From NCBI RefSeq assembly GCF_023898315.1, contig NC_064618.1, positions 248,805,076 to 248,869,075 of the forward strand: 64,000 bases of DNA. The letters run 5' to 3'. Positions within the stretch are counted from its first letter, which is position 1, and each line of letters starts with the position of its first letter. Below, piece after piece: positions 44,468 through 55,930 of this stretch. The translations under genes and the position numbers were made by a program. The notes beneath the pieces were generated by a model. It saw nothing but the letters and a program-made list of their open reading frames with translations, did no database searches and was not told the DNA's origin. The stretch comes from Schistocerca nitens. Its lineage: Eukaryota > Arthropoda > Insecta > Orthoptera > Acrididae.

Positions 44468-45430
44468 TATGATTAACTAAAACAAAATACAGAAACAATG
44501 ACGAAAATATGATTTTTGGTACCTCTATGTAGGATTAAAGAGAACAGGCTGTAAAAACAATCTTCAAGTACCAGTGAGAAAATAAGAACAATTGGGATCA
44601 GAGAACTTAAAGAAGATTTAGGAATACACAACATAAAAGTGGAAGATGCAGATATTTTCTGAAGGAAAGTATTAAATTTAGAAGGATCCATAACAGAAGC
44701 ACAGGTGTGAAGTTGCAGTTGTCTGAAGAAAGATACAAGAGACACAGTGCCCCACTGCAGACTGCTAACAGAGATCCAAGCATATGGATTAGCCTGGATA
44801 TCCACTGGGGCTGTATTAATCCCACAGACAGGTTGTCTGTATCATAATACAACAATGGCCAACTGCTGAAGCTCATTTACTGCATCCGAGTAACATTGGT
44901 GGCAGCCAGTCATTCACTGGGCATTTGAACCCTGGGGGATAACTGAACTGCTTGATTGGGCAGGGGAAAGTGATAAAGTGATTTGTACCTTCTAGTAAAT
45001 GTATACTTCATGAGGCAAAGAACTGAACTAAACCGAAGGGAGATCTGAATTGGACCTATACTACACAGACGAAGCAGATTGGGAGAATTTCATCACTTAC
45101 ATGAAGAACTGAAGAGAGACTAGGGAAAATTTTTATTCACTATGGAATAAACAAAGAAACATTTCACTGTATCCTTACAGGTAACCATCATGCAATTACG
45201 AAATTGTCAAATTTCAGGGAAACTATACAATCTGAGGAATGTTTGGCTTTAACATTGAGGTAAGTTGTATACACATTTAATGGTCTCAAAAGAAAAAAGT
45301 GTCCAGTCGGCAGAAGGCCTGCTGATTGTTTCATTTGAGTTAACATTTTGGCCTGTTCTCATTCACAAGACTTTTCTATGTCCATAGGTGATAATGAAGT
45401 ACAGAATACACACAGACCCAAACAGCAACA
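44468..45430. other. Non-coding stretch in ERGIC3 intron 1
   Basis: No gene recognised. It contains open frames up to 110 codons on the - strand without known motifs. Confidence 0.4.
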
Positions 45431-46230
45431 AATGCTCTTATGCAGCACCTGTGCCTGACTGTGTCCGACCAATCCCATTTCCTTGGGATCCGTCTGTTAG
45501 CTGGTCGTGTACAGCCTTACATGGCTGACTTGATCGTGTGCTGGGTGCTCAGCCTTAGACTCTCTTTCTCATGGTGGCAGCCTTTGATGTCAGTCCACCT
45601 ATTCCTTAGGTTCTGCCTTCCATTCTTAAAATATTCTTTCATTCACTGCCTTTTGGCTGAAGTATTTGCAATCCTCTTTTTGGGTTTGACCTTCATTTTC
45701 CAATTTTTTTCTGTAGTGTGGAGTGACTAGGCAAGAACACCTTAAATAGCACCAATTGCATGCAGTGTTAAAAGATTGTCGGCTTATGTTCTTATTAGTG
45801 CTCCAAAGCCAATGTGGTTGCCCATCTGTCATTGTGGGATTGCCATGTACCCTTTTGGTTGAGCCCCCTGACGATACAGGGATCATATTGCTGGTGCCTG
45901 AGCTACTAACTCACCATGCGTACCAAGGAATAAATGCCTGTCTTCTTGATGTATCAGGACTCCTGGCAGTTGCCTTCCAGGAATCGAAACTTGAACATGG
46001 ACAGTTAGAAATCCTACTTTTCCTACTCTGGCTACCCCATGGGAAGAGGTACAAGCCAGACATCTAGGACTGAAACAGTTTATTCAGTACTTACTGCATA
46101 CTTTAACTGATGAGGATACTTTTACTGTGGCAAAGCCATTATTTGTTGTGGAGTGTATTGAAGATAAGCTTGGAGAAGTTGAATCATTAATGAAACATGC
46201 AATGGATTGTTATTGATAATGCCTCTTCTG
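45431..46230 (+). pseudogene. Truncated 5' copy of the I-like LINE (copy A)
   Basis: Homologous to 46500-47250. Shared landmarks: GCCATGTACCCTTTTGGTTG against GCTATGTACCCTTTCGGTTG, 'GAGCCC[CT]CTGA', and an ORF1 start 'TVAKPLFVVECIEDKLGEVE'-like against 'TNTKPLFFVELIEDKFGEVD'. It breaks off about 40 codons into ORF1, just before the full copy begins. Confidence 0.65.
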
Positions 46231-46289
46231 CTGCACATTCTACAGATCTTCAGGTATTTGTCTCCCAGGGGCCTCATATTCCTTTCGTG

Positions 46290-47835
46290 AGTATATGCGT
46301 GGCGAGCACAGAGCCCCAAGCTATTACACCCTTCCTTCTTTCCCAGGCCGTATTTTCTTTCCCTTCCCCTCCTTTCCTTTCCTGTTCTTGCTCCTTTCCC
46401 TCTGCACTCTCCTCTCCCTCTCTTTGTGTCCTTGTTTATGTTGGCCCCGCTATCCTCCTGGTTATGTTGGCTTTGCAATTTGGTTTTTTTGTGTATTTAC
46501 CTCATCCTTTTGGCCTTCTCTGCTCCCCCTCTGGGGTTTGACCTCCATTACTAAATTCCTGTTCTGTAGTATGAGCCATTTGGGGAAGAGCACTTTACCT
46601 AGTGTCTCTGGCTTATGCCCTCGTAGTTCCTTCCATCTTTTCCTTCACGTCGTTGTCTGATGCTAGGGTACATAGCCAGCATGGTAGCCAGCCCGTGTGG
46701 TGGGGTCGCTATGTACCCTTTCGGTTGAGCCCTCTGAAAACACAGGGACCACACTTCTGATTCTGATACCTGAGCTATGACCTCCTCATGTAAGCCCAGG
46801 AGTGGCTGCTTGTCATCCCGGAGCATTGGAGCTCTCACCATTGGCCGCCGTGGCAGATGGCCCTTGCTGTGGCTGAGTGGCGCCTGTGGGGAGAGTCCCT
46901 GATCGGAGTGGGTGGTATCAGGGCAGACGCTATGCAAATGAAATGCATACGGGTTCAAAACTCTGGCCGTTCTTCTACAGCCATCTCTTTGAATGGAAAT
47001 GATACTTTTAGTGCTGCTTCTTCTGCTCCTTTGGCCTTCCCTTCCGTGGCTATCCCTGGGAGGAGGGTCAGGCTCATCGGCTAGGGGTGGAACCTTTCCC
47101 CCACTATCTGATTTGCACCAGGACTGATGGGGATACTTTCACCAATACCAAACCTTTATTTTTTGTTGAACTCATTGAAGACAAATTTGGCGAAGTGGAC
47201 ACTCTGAACGAGATGTGGTCGGGTTCATTGTTCAAAACTGCTTTAGTCTGCAGTGCCTGTGACCATATTGGCACAATTCCTGTGTCCATAACCCCCCACC
47301 AGTCTTCGATTCTGGTTCAAGGTGTAATTTTCCACAGAGACCTCATCCTTCAAACTGATGAGGAATTTAGGAACAATCTATGATGGTGGAGTGTTCACTT
47401 TGTTTGGCATGTTCAGAAGGGCCTGAAGGACAATCGCATTGATACTTGAGAAGGTCAGGATTAGGGTTTATCAATGTGATGTGAAGCTGTACATCCCACC
47501 ATGTATGAGACGTTTTAAGTTATTGTGTTTTGGACACGTCTTCCCCCTGTTCGCAGACCCCTCTCTGTGGTGACTGTGGACGTCCACTCCATGTGGGGAG
47601 TTCCTGTGTTCCCCCTCCTGTGTGTTTTAATTGTCATGGCAGTCATTCTCCATGTTCACCGGATTGCCCGGCTTATAAGAAGGAAAAGAAGATACAGGCA
47701 TATAAGTCCCTTGATTGTCTAACCTACACTGAGGCTCATAAAAAGTATGCACGTCTTCATCCTGTGTCAATGACATCTAGCTATGCTTTAGTTACATCTT
47801 CACCCCTTCCTCCCCCTTCCTTACTCCAGTCCTGA
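46290..47835 (+). pseudogene. I-like LINE 5' UTR and ORF1 (copy B)
   Basis: After a C/T-rich 5' region, ORF1 reads 'TNTKPLFFVELIEDKFGEVD' from about 47130, continues to 'SITPHQSSILVQGVIFHRDL' and, after a stop at 47381, 'VYQCDVKLYIPPCMRRFK'. CCHC-type zinc knuckles follow in another frame: 'CGDCGRPLHVGSSC' and 'CFNCHGSHSPCSPDC', then 'PAYKKEKKIQAYKSLDCLTY'. This is the nucleic-acid-binding Gag-like protein. Frame changes and stops make it a pseudogene. Confidence 0.78.
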
Positions 47836-48269
47836 ACCCCTCCCCTGCAGTTCCGACACCCTCCCCTCCGGGCGCCACTCCCCCTCCCCAGCTGGAGAAG
47901 TGTCCCACTTCTTTGGCGTCTGCAGGTCAAGGGTGCCCCTCCCGGGACCCCCCTTCCCAGCACCTTCCAGGCGAAAGGTCTGCTGCCATACAACGACCAT
48001 GAGAACTACGGTCTGTGGGCCCCCAGGTCGCCCGCTCTCATTCTGTTCGAGATCTTGCTGCAGCTGGCTCCCTTTTGGAGCACAGCCCTCCTCGATCTCA
48101 AACAGAAAAGAACAAGAAACATAAGTTCTGCGACAAGGAGCCTCTGATGTCAGCAGAGGTCCCGTCCCCACCTTCGCAACCTGACTCTGACCTGCAGTTT
48201 GTGGATGTCACCCTCTCCTTGTCAGTGACGGATGGTGACCCGGCAGCATGACTGGTTTTAGCCTGTTCA

Positions 48270-51200
48270 CCCATTTGTATCATCGTTCTGTGATTACCCA
48301 TTGGAATTGTAATGAATATTACCACCACCTTCTGGAGTTGTAATCCCTTATTTCGTTTTACTCTGCAGCTTGTGTGGTTCTACAGGAATTTCATTTTACT
48401 GGTTATCACTCACCGACCCTCCATGGGTTCCATGCTTTCTGTTGCAATCAGGTCAGCCCCCTGCGGGCCTCTGGTGGCATTTGTACATTGGTCCGTACGC
48501 ATGTTGCTAGCACGTGGAATCCTCTTCAAATTACATTGGAAGCAGTTGCTGTTAGGGTCCATGTGGACTCTGGGGTCACAGTTTGCAATCTTTATCTCCC
48601 TCCTGACAGGACTCTTACACCTGCTGCCTTAACTGCTCTTCTTCAGCGACTTCCTCCTCCCTTCGTCCTTCTCGGGGATTTTAATGCTCATCATCCCTTG
48701 TGGGGCAGTGCATTTCCATCTAGTCAGAGTCTTCTCATAGACCAGTTTCTTGCAAATGTCGTTTTTTCTCCCTCTTTGTAGGGTTGTATTGATGACGTCC
48801 TCCGTGACGTGTCTGATATGATTGTTTTCTCTGCTAGCCTTGCTATCCCACACTCATCTGGATCATGTCACTGCTGGCAACTCCCATGGTGGAGTACGGC
48901 CGCTGCCATTGCCATCAGTGATTTCCGTCAAGCTTTTGCAACATCTTAAGAGGCACCCATCCGCTGTCAATCTTATTACCTTTAAACGCCTTCACACTAA
49001 AGCGTGTTACTTAATCAAACAGAGCAAATGGGTGTGTTGGGAACACGTTGTTTCTTCCCTCGGTTCTACTGTCCCTCTGCCATGGCTATGGGCTACACTT
49101 CGCTCTATCCAAGGTTACCATCGCCAGTCTACCCTTCTGGGCCGTGCCCGCCCAGATGGTCTTTGCACGGACCCGTTAATTCTCGCGGAACATCTTGCAA
49201 CCCATTTTGCATCAGCATCAGCCTACTATCCGGCTGCTTTCCTTCAACAGAAACAGGAGGCCAAAGCTTCCACCTTATGTTTTACCCCTTGTCAGTCAGA
49301 ATCTTACAACAAACCTTTTACTGAATGGGAACTTCTTTCCACACTGTCTTCTTCTCATGATACGGCCCCTGGCTCAGACTCCATTCATAACCAATTGCTT
49401 CAACATCTCAGTGCTCCACAACGACAACATCTTCTCCAGGTCCTTAACTGTATTTGGCTCCAAGGTGACTTTCCTTCTCAGTGGAGGGATAGCATCGTGG
49501 TTCCCATCCTTAAGCCTGGTAAGAACCCCCTGTCTGTTGAAAGCTATCGACCAATTAGTCTGACAAACATTTTTTGCAAGTTTCTTGAATGGATGGTAGC
49601 CCATCAGCTCAATTGGGTCCTCGAATCTCGGGATCTGTTGTTGCCTTACCATTGTGGCTTCCGAGAGGATGGTCTCCAATTGATTATTTATTTCACTTGG
49701 AATCTGCAGTTCGGCAGGCTTTTTCCCAGCACCGCCATTTGGTTGCACTATTTTTTGACCTACGCAAGGCCTATGACACGGCTTGGCACCATCACATCTT
49801 ACACTTCATGAGTGGGGTCTTCGGGGCCCTCTCCCGATATTTATCCACCAGTTCTTGTTCCATCAGTCGTTCAGGGTTCCAGTTGGTGCTGTTTTTAGTT
49901 CTCCACGAACCCGGGAGAAAGGCATCCCACAGGGATCCGTATTGAGTGTACTACTTTTCCTCATTGCTATAGATGGACTTGTGGCCTCCGCCGGTCCTTT
50001 GGTCACCCCTGCTCTGTATGTGGATGATTCCTGCATTTGGATTAGTTCCTCTTCGGTAGCCCCTGCAGAGCGGCAGCTCCATGCTGCTATACTGTGTGCC
50101 TCTGCATGGACCCTCTCAGACGGGTTTCACTTCTCTCCTTTGAAATGGTGGGTGGTCCACTTCTGTCACCCTACTATGGTCCACCCTGATCCGGAGCTGT
50201 ACCTCACTGCACAACGATTACCTGTGGTCCCAGAGTTTAGTTTCCTGGGTCTTCTTTTCGACAACAACCTCACTTGGCTGCCTCATATCAGACTTCTGAA
50301 TATAGGATGTTTCCGTAAACCCAATGTCCTTCGCTTCCTTGCCCACACCTCTTGGGGTTTGGATCGTTCCACTCTTCTCCACCTTCATTGGGCTTAAGTG
50401 CTGTCTCGCTTGGACTATGGTGTCAAGTTTATGGTTCGGCTGCTCATTCCACACTGCGTCTCCTGGATCCGGTCCACCATCATGGTATCTGTTTGGCCAC
50501 TGGTGCCTTCCCTACTAACCCTGTTGATAGTCTCCTGGTTGAAGCTGGAATCCCCCCCCCCCCCCTCCCCCCTTTCTGTTCGGTGGTCCCAGCTTCTGGT
50601 TTCTTATGCAATTGCTGTCCGTTCCTCACTCACTCATCCTTCCTATTCCATCCTGTTCTCAGACCAAGGATGTCACCCACCTGTTTCCCACCCTATGGCA
50701 GGTTTACCGGTTGGGCTCTACCTTGGGTCTCTTCGCCATGATTTTCAGCTTCCTTCTTTGTGCTGTCTCCCACGTTCCCTCCCCAACATCCCCCCCCTCC
50801 CCCCCTACCCCCCCCGGTCAGTTCCTTAGTCCCAGATTCAGATGGATCTCTGCCGAGGTCCGAAAGATTCCATTCCCCTGATGGTGTTCCATTGTTTTTT
50901 CTGCTGACTTTTATGGGAGTTTTGGGATGCTGTTCTTTTTTACACTGATGGCTCTAAATCTGCTGATTGTGTTGGATGTGCCTTCACGTCCTCTGTTGGC
51001 ATGGAAAATCATCTCCTGCCAACTGCATGTGGGGTGTTTACTGTGGAATTGATGGCTCTTACCTTTATTAAACAGTACCAACTCAACCTCGCTTTGTTAT
51101 GTACAAACTCAATGAGTGGCCTTCAAGCTGTTTTTCCTGCCATCCCGTGGTCTTGGCCATCCATGACTGTCTCACTGATCTTCACCATACTGCTTCACCA

Positions 51201-51729
51201 TGCTGCTTCACCATACTGACTTCCTTAGGATCCCTGGCCATGTGGGTATCCCAGGTAATGAGCTTGCTGATTGTTTGGCTGGGAGAGCAGTCACTTACCC
51301 CCCTTCTCTGTAACCCCTTATGTGGCGGGTTTATGACTTCATATCAAATCCCACTTCGCCCAGTCATGGGCCAACTCTTGGGAGGCTACCTCCCTGTCTA
51401 ATAAACTTCACCTGATTAAGGTGACACCTGTCCTGTGGCGTTCTTCCTTCTGCATCTCCCAAAACGACTCGAGCACCCTGTGTCATCTCCGCATCGGCCA
51501 CACCACGCTGACCCATGGTTTTCTTTTGCGTAATGAGCCATCCCCACTTTGTGGTTGTGGGGCCTTCATGTCAGTAGCCCACATTTTGGTGGAATACCCC
51601 CTTCTTTTGGCTCTGTTTACTAAGTACAGACTTCCCCGCACTTTACCTTTAATATTGGCCGATGATTCCTGGATGGTTGAACTGTTTCTCAGTTTCTTCT
51701 GTGAAAGTGGTTTTGATTTTCAGTTCTAA
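48270..51729 (+). pseudogene. I-like LINE ORF2: endonuclease, RT, RNase H
   Basis: Endonuclease: 'VITHWNCNEYYHH' start, 'VVLQEFHF' (catalytic Glu), 'ASGGICTLV', 'VCNLYLPPD', 'FVLLGDFNAHHPLWGS'. RT: 'DTAPGSDSIHNQLL', 'VPILKPGKNPLSVESYRPIS', motif A 'ALFFDLRKAYDTAW' in a shifted frame (49720-49780), 'KGIPQGSVLSVLLF', catalytic 'ALYVDDSCIW' (about 50005-50035). RNase H: 'FYTDGSKSADCVGCAF' near 50936, 'TVELMALTFI', 'LLCTNSMSGLQAV' where Asp is replaced by Asn, and 'IPGNELAD'. C-terminal 'LCHLRIGHTTLTHGFLLRNE' with a CxC...H...C-type finger ends at 51729. A poly(C) slip zone lies near 50552-50566. At least four frame changes; dead. RNase H points to the I-group rather than Jockey. Confidence 0.85.
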
Positions 51730-52203
51730 GGTTTTTAATCTCCATCTGGAGTAGGGGCAGGACGGTGAGGGTTGGGCTGTCTCCCGCTGTAAGCTGTGTT
51801 TCGAGATTCCTGACTCCACTCCCTGGCCAAGATCCTCTTTTCTCTCCCTTTTACTCTGTTTTTGTCACTTTTTAGATTTGGTTGGTCTCCTTTTACGATA
51901 TGCCCTTTTACATTCTAGTGGTTGAACACTTTTGAATAGCAGGTAGTCTTGCCTGTACTGCATCAGAGGTGGGATATTTCCTGCCTCTAGCTTAGCCTTT
52001 GGGTTGCCCACTTGTTGCCTTCATTCCTTTTGTTTTCACCATTGACTACATGACTGCACTTTTATGTTTTTTAGCCTTTTCCCTTTTATCGTTATGACTC
52101 TTCTGATAAGTAAATCTGTCCGAATGGACCACCTTTCCAAACAAGGAACTGATGACCTTGCTGTTTTGTCATTTAACCCCAATCAACCTACCAACCATCA
52201 GGT
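51730..52203 (+). other. 3' UTR and tail of the I-like LINE
   Basis: Non-coding, C/T-rich. It ends with GGAACTGATGACCTTGCTG...TTAACCCCAATCAACC, the same tail found on SINE-type repeats (29050-29112). This suggests that the SINE borrows this LINE's machinery. Confidence 0.65.
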
Positions 52204-52645
52204 ATTTGAACGTCTGCATGACACACCATCGACCATTGTCCCACACAAGGTCTTGAATATGGTCCAAGGAATCATTTTATACTGAGATCTTACACTCCAG
52301 ATGAGGAACTACAGGCATACATTTTGTCCAATGAGGCAAAAAAGGTTCCAAGGATAATGGGATAGATATAGGCGCCTTCATCTCAGCTTTTGAAGAAAAT
52401 GTCATCCGGAAAAAAATTAAAGTCATAATAGACAGTTGCGACATCAAATCTTATGTCCCATCGCTCATGAGGTACTTCTAATGCTTGCACTTTGGTCATA
52501 TGTCATCCCACTTCACTGCGGACCCAAAATGTGGTAGCTGTAGACAATAACTACATGAAGGTAGTCCTTGTGAAAACCACCTTTGTGTGTTAACGCACTG
52601 AACACCATTCTCCATGTTTGCCAGTTTGTCCAATCTTGGTAAAAG

Positions 52646-52736
<91 letters not shown>

Positions 52737-53100
52737 ACTGCCTGATATATACAGAGGCACAAAAAATATGAGTGCCTACATGTTTTTGACATGATGTGCA
52801 ATTATGTGAATATCACAGCCATCACTCCCAGTACCTCAATTTTTTCAAAACCATTTGTCCCACTGCCCTCCTCTCTTGTGGTTTTCATGGCACTCTCTTA
52901 AGGAACCACTTCTCATGCCCAGCTGATTGAGCAACTTCGGCTTCAGGCATCAAGCACTGATAGGGCTCCCTCTTGGGACCTACAGATCAGAGGCCTGATG
53001 CAAAGCAATGACTGAAGGAACCATGACCTGAGGGTCCCAGAGCTCCGAAATGCCCAGGTGATACCGATACAGATGATTTTGTTGTGTCATGTCAATCCTA
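52204..53100 (+). pseudogene. Truncated ORF1 of a second LINE copy (copy C)
   Basis: Begins directly after the tail of copy B. It is homologous to copy B ORF1: 'TLQM' against 'ILQTDEE', 'CDIKSYVPSLMR' against 'CDVKLYIPPCMR', 'TADPKCGSC' against 'ADPSLCGDC', and 'DCLIYTEAQK' against 'DCLTYTEAHK'. An (AT)n array has grown where copy B has GAAAAGAAGATACAGGCATA. The end is approximate. Confidence 0.68.
52649..52734. repeat. (AT)n microsatellite, about 86 bp
   Basis: A perfect AT array inside the LINE ORF1 remnant. The Ile-Tyr open frame through it is meaningless. Confidence 0.98.
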
Positions 53101-53139
53101 ATTCACTGCTGTCCATCGCATCATCGCTTGCACAATTTA

Positions 53140-55930
53140 TTAGGTCACTAATGTGAATTGGCAGCTTCAACATCAAATAGAGGATTAGGATGAATAGGTC
53201 GAAGACTGCAACTGACGCAACACATGAAGAAGCTGTTCTGGCTACAACACTTATAAACAAAGAGGAGAGGACTGAAATGAAAGTGACAGTGGTTGCTAGG
53301 AAAGAAGAGAATTTCCATAGAGAACTCTGTGGACAAGGGTAGGGAATAGTGGTGTGGGAGGAAGGGTTGACGAAATTGAGCTTTAAAAAGAGATAGCTAT
53401 TGTGACAGACAGTGGGCTAGTAGCTGTCTTTTGAGGTTTGAAAGGATTTTAGTTTCTCTAATATTTTGAGGAAGATTGTTCCAAACTCGGGTTCCTGATA
53501 CAGAAAATTGTTCAGAGAACACAGTAGTGTGTGTAGTGCTAAGGTGAGGATTTTAATTTCATGGGAAAAAGTATTTCTGCTGCCTTTTTCAGGAAGTAGT
53601 GTAAGGATTGAAGATAAACAGGAAAGAATGCAATGATTGAGAGGAGAAGATACAGAACACCCAGGGTCTGATAATCTTTACACTTTTCGGCACATAGCCA
53701 TGATAATTGGTTATGGGCAGGAATGATTTGGTTGAAATAACGTGCATCACAAATATATCGCACACAAGCATTCATCGCCAGTTCCAGTCAATGTGAACTC
53801 TCGTATAAAAGTCTTGGAGAATAGGGTCATCATAATCAAGGATGGGATGTATTAGTGTCTCTATTAGTTTCTTTTTAAGCTCAAGAGGAACTACTTTTTT
53901 GTATTTCTGTAATGAATGCAGTGATGCTGACACCTTCTTACAAACTGCAGCTGTGTGTTCAATCCATTCACGGTGATGGTCCAGAATTACAACAAATTCT
54001 TTGATGTCTGTGCTGTTTAGCATTAAGGGTGGAAGAGTTGCTCTGAACTGAGTAGTAATATGTCTTTTGTGAGTGACTGAAATTGCTTGAATTTTAGATG
54101 GGTTAAGTTTGAAAATCTTTTGTTCTGCACCCATTCTGATACATTCTGGGAGGCTGTGTCCAGATTTGTTGGGCTTGCACTTAGGTATAACTAAAGGTCA
54201 TTGGCGTATAAATGAATAAATGATATTTGCAATAGGAGGTAATAGTTGACACATCAGTAACATATACCGAGAAAAGTAGTGGTCCTAATACTGATCCTTG
54301 TGGGACACCTGCTACTACATTCTTCCATTGCAACCTCTTTATTCTGCCCATTACACATTGCTACTTTTTGTAAGGTGTGAGTGGAACCACTGTACAGCAC
54401 TTGGAGTAAAGGAACCACTGTACATCACTTGGAGAAAAGTTTTGAGTTTAGCAAGTAGACTATCAAATCAACAGCTTTGCTGAAGTCCAAAAGCACACAA
54501 TACCATCTTCTTATTTGTCCATAGCTTGTTTCAGTTTATCAGTCATTTTTATAAATCATGCTGCTAATTTGCCAGAAGCCAGATTGGTATTCATCCAGAA
54601 AGTTATTTGAAGTTAAGTAACTGGTAAATTGATTGTGAACTATGTATTCTAAAGCCTTAGATAATGCTGGTAGAATGCGAATGGGCTTGTAGTCCAGAGG
54701 TTTTTTTTGTTTTTGTTTTTTTCAGATTCTGGTTCGGTAGAGGTTTAATGATTCCCTTTTTGCAGGCCATTGGGAAGATGCTGGAGAATGGTTAAAAATA
54801 TATATTATTATAAGCAGTAATGGGTTGCTGAAAAAAATTGCTCATTTGTATTGTAATATTGTTGTATCCTGCAATTGCAGAACAATTCGTGCAGTTGACT
54901 TCCTGTCTGTGTTAAGGCTTACCAGCTGCAGAAAATTTTTTGTTTGTTTGTACTGACTGCAGATATATCAAGGGATTCAGTGTTTTGTGTCCTCATACAT
55001 TGATCAAGTAGAGATGTAGATGTGGTGAAATACTCATTCAGGTTCTCAGTAGAAATGAGAGGTTCAGCTGCAGATTGAGATATGGCTAGTCCTAGCTCTC
55101 ATAGATTTTCTCACAAGACAGAAGGTCTGTGAAAGTCCTCAGTTAATGAGCAGATGTATCTGAGTTTTGCATTTCTTACTGACAGGATTGATTGGTAAAC
55201 CATGGTGCAGATTTTCTCCTGTCTCTTCTAGTTTTTATTGAAGCATATTTATTGTATAAATTATTGAGTCTCTTAGTGAAATTTGATACTTCATATTTTA
55301 TATCAAAGTTATTTACTGTCATTCCCTGTCAAGAGATATCATAAACATCAGCTGTCAGCTCAGACATATTTAAGCAGTCAAAATCTCTAAAAGTGGGCGC
55401 TTGTGGTTTGTTCTTTGGACATAGTAATCAATCAAGAATTCATGAATATTACATCATGAGCAGGTAAGAGAGGTGCAGAAGTTTCATCAGTGGGAATTAC
55501 TTTGTTTGGAGACTTGGTTGCAAAAATATCAATAGAAGTATGAGTGTGTGCAGTATGATGATTGGCCCAAATGGAAGCAATGTAAGATTTGAGCAGGAGA
55601 ACATGTGCTTGAATTTTGAAACTGAAGGCCTGTTGCTTATAAAATTTATGTTCACATCTCCAGCTATAGTTAAGTGTTCATACAAAGATTCAAGACCTTG
55701 TTCATACAAAGATTCAGGACCTGTGAGTGTGTGGATTCAAAGCTTGAGAGCTGTCCAACTTTGAGTGGATTGTATATTACACAGATAAGACACTTTCTGC
55801 TGAGAAGTTGAATTTCAAGAAACATATATTCGGGTTGTTTTTCCTGATTTTTGAATGTGAGCACAACATTAGGGAGTAAGTTTGAATGATGTCTCGGAAG
55901 CACATTTACTTTCATATGTTCGTCTTTCTC
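53140..55930 (-). pseudogene. CR1/Jockey-like LINE endonuclease-RT pseudogene
   Basis: On the - strand, endonuclease parts at 55915-55500: 'EKQPEYMFLEIQLLSRK', 'LICVIYNPLKVGQL', 'AGDVNINF', 'CSNLTLLPFGP'. RT: motif A 'LLDFSKAVDLIVY' near 54490; 'VPQGSVLGPLLFSVYVTDV' near 54300-54245; 'FIYANDL' (Asn for the first catalytic Asp) near 54220-54200; 'IFKLNPSKIQAISV' at 54110; then 'EHTAAVCKKVSASLHSLQKY' and 'MNACVRYICDARYFNQIIP' to about 53590. Several frame changes and stops. The 5' end seems truncated within the endonuclease. Confidence 0.78.
54383..54438. repeat. 28-bp tandem duplication inside the LINE
   Basis: GGAACCACTGTACAGCACTT at 54383 is repeated as GGAACCACTGTACATCACTT at 54411; each is followed by GGAG[TA]AAA. 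Two differences between the units. Confidence 0.9.

Noticed and set aside
52496-52801. Protein with Ile-Tyr repeats
   Set aside because: Reading frame of the (AT)n microsatellite.
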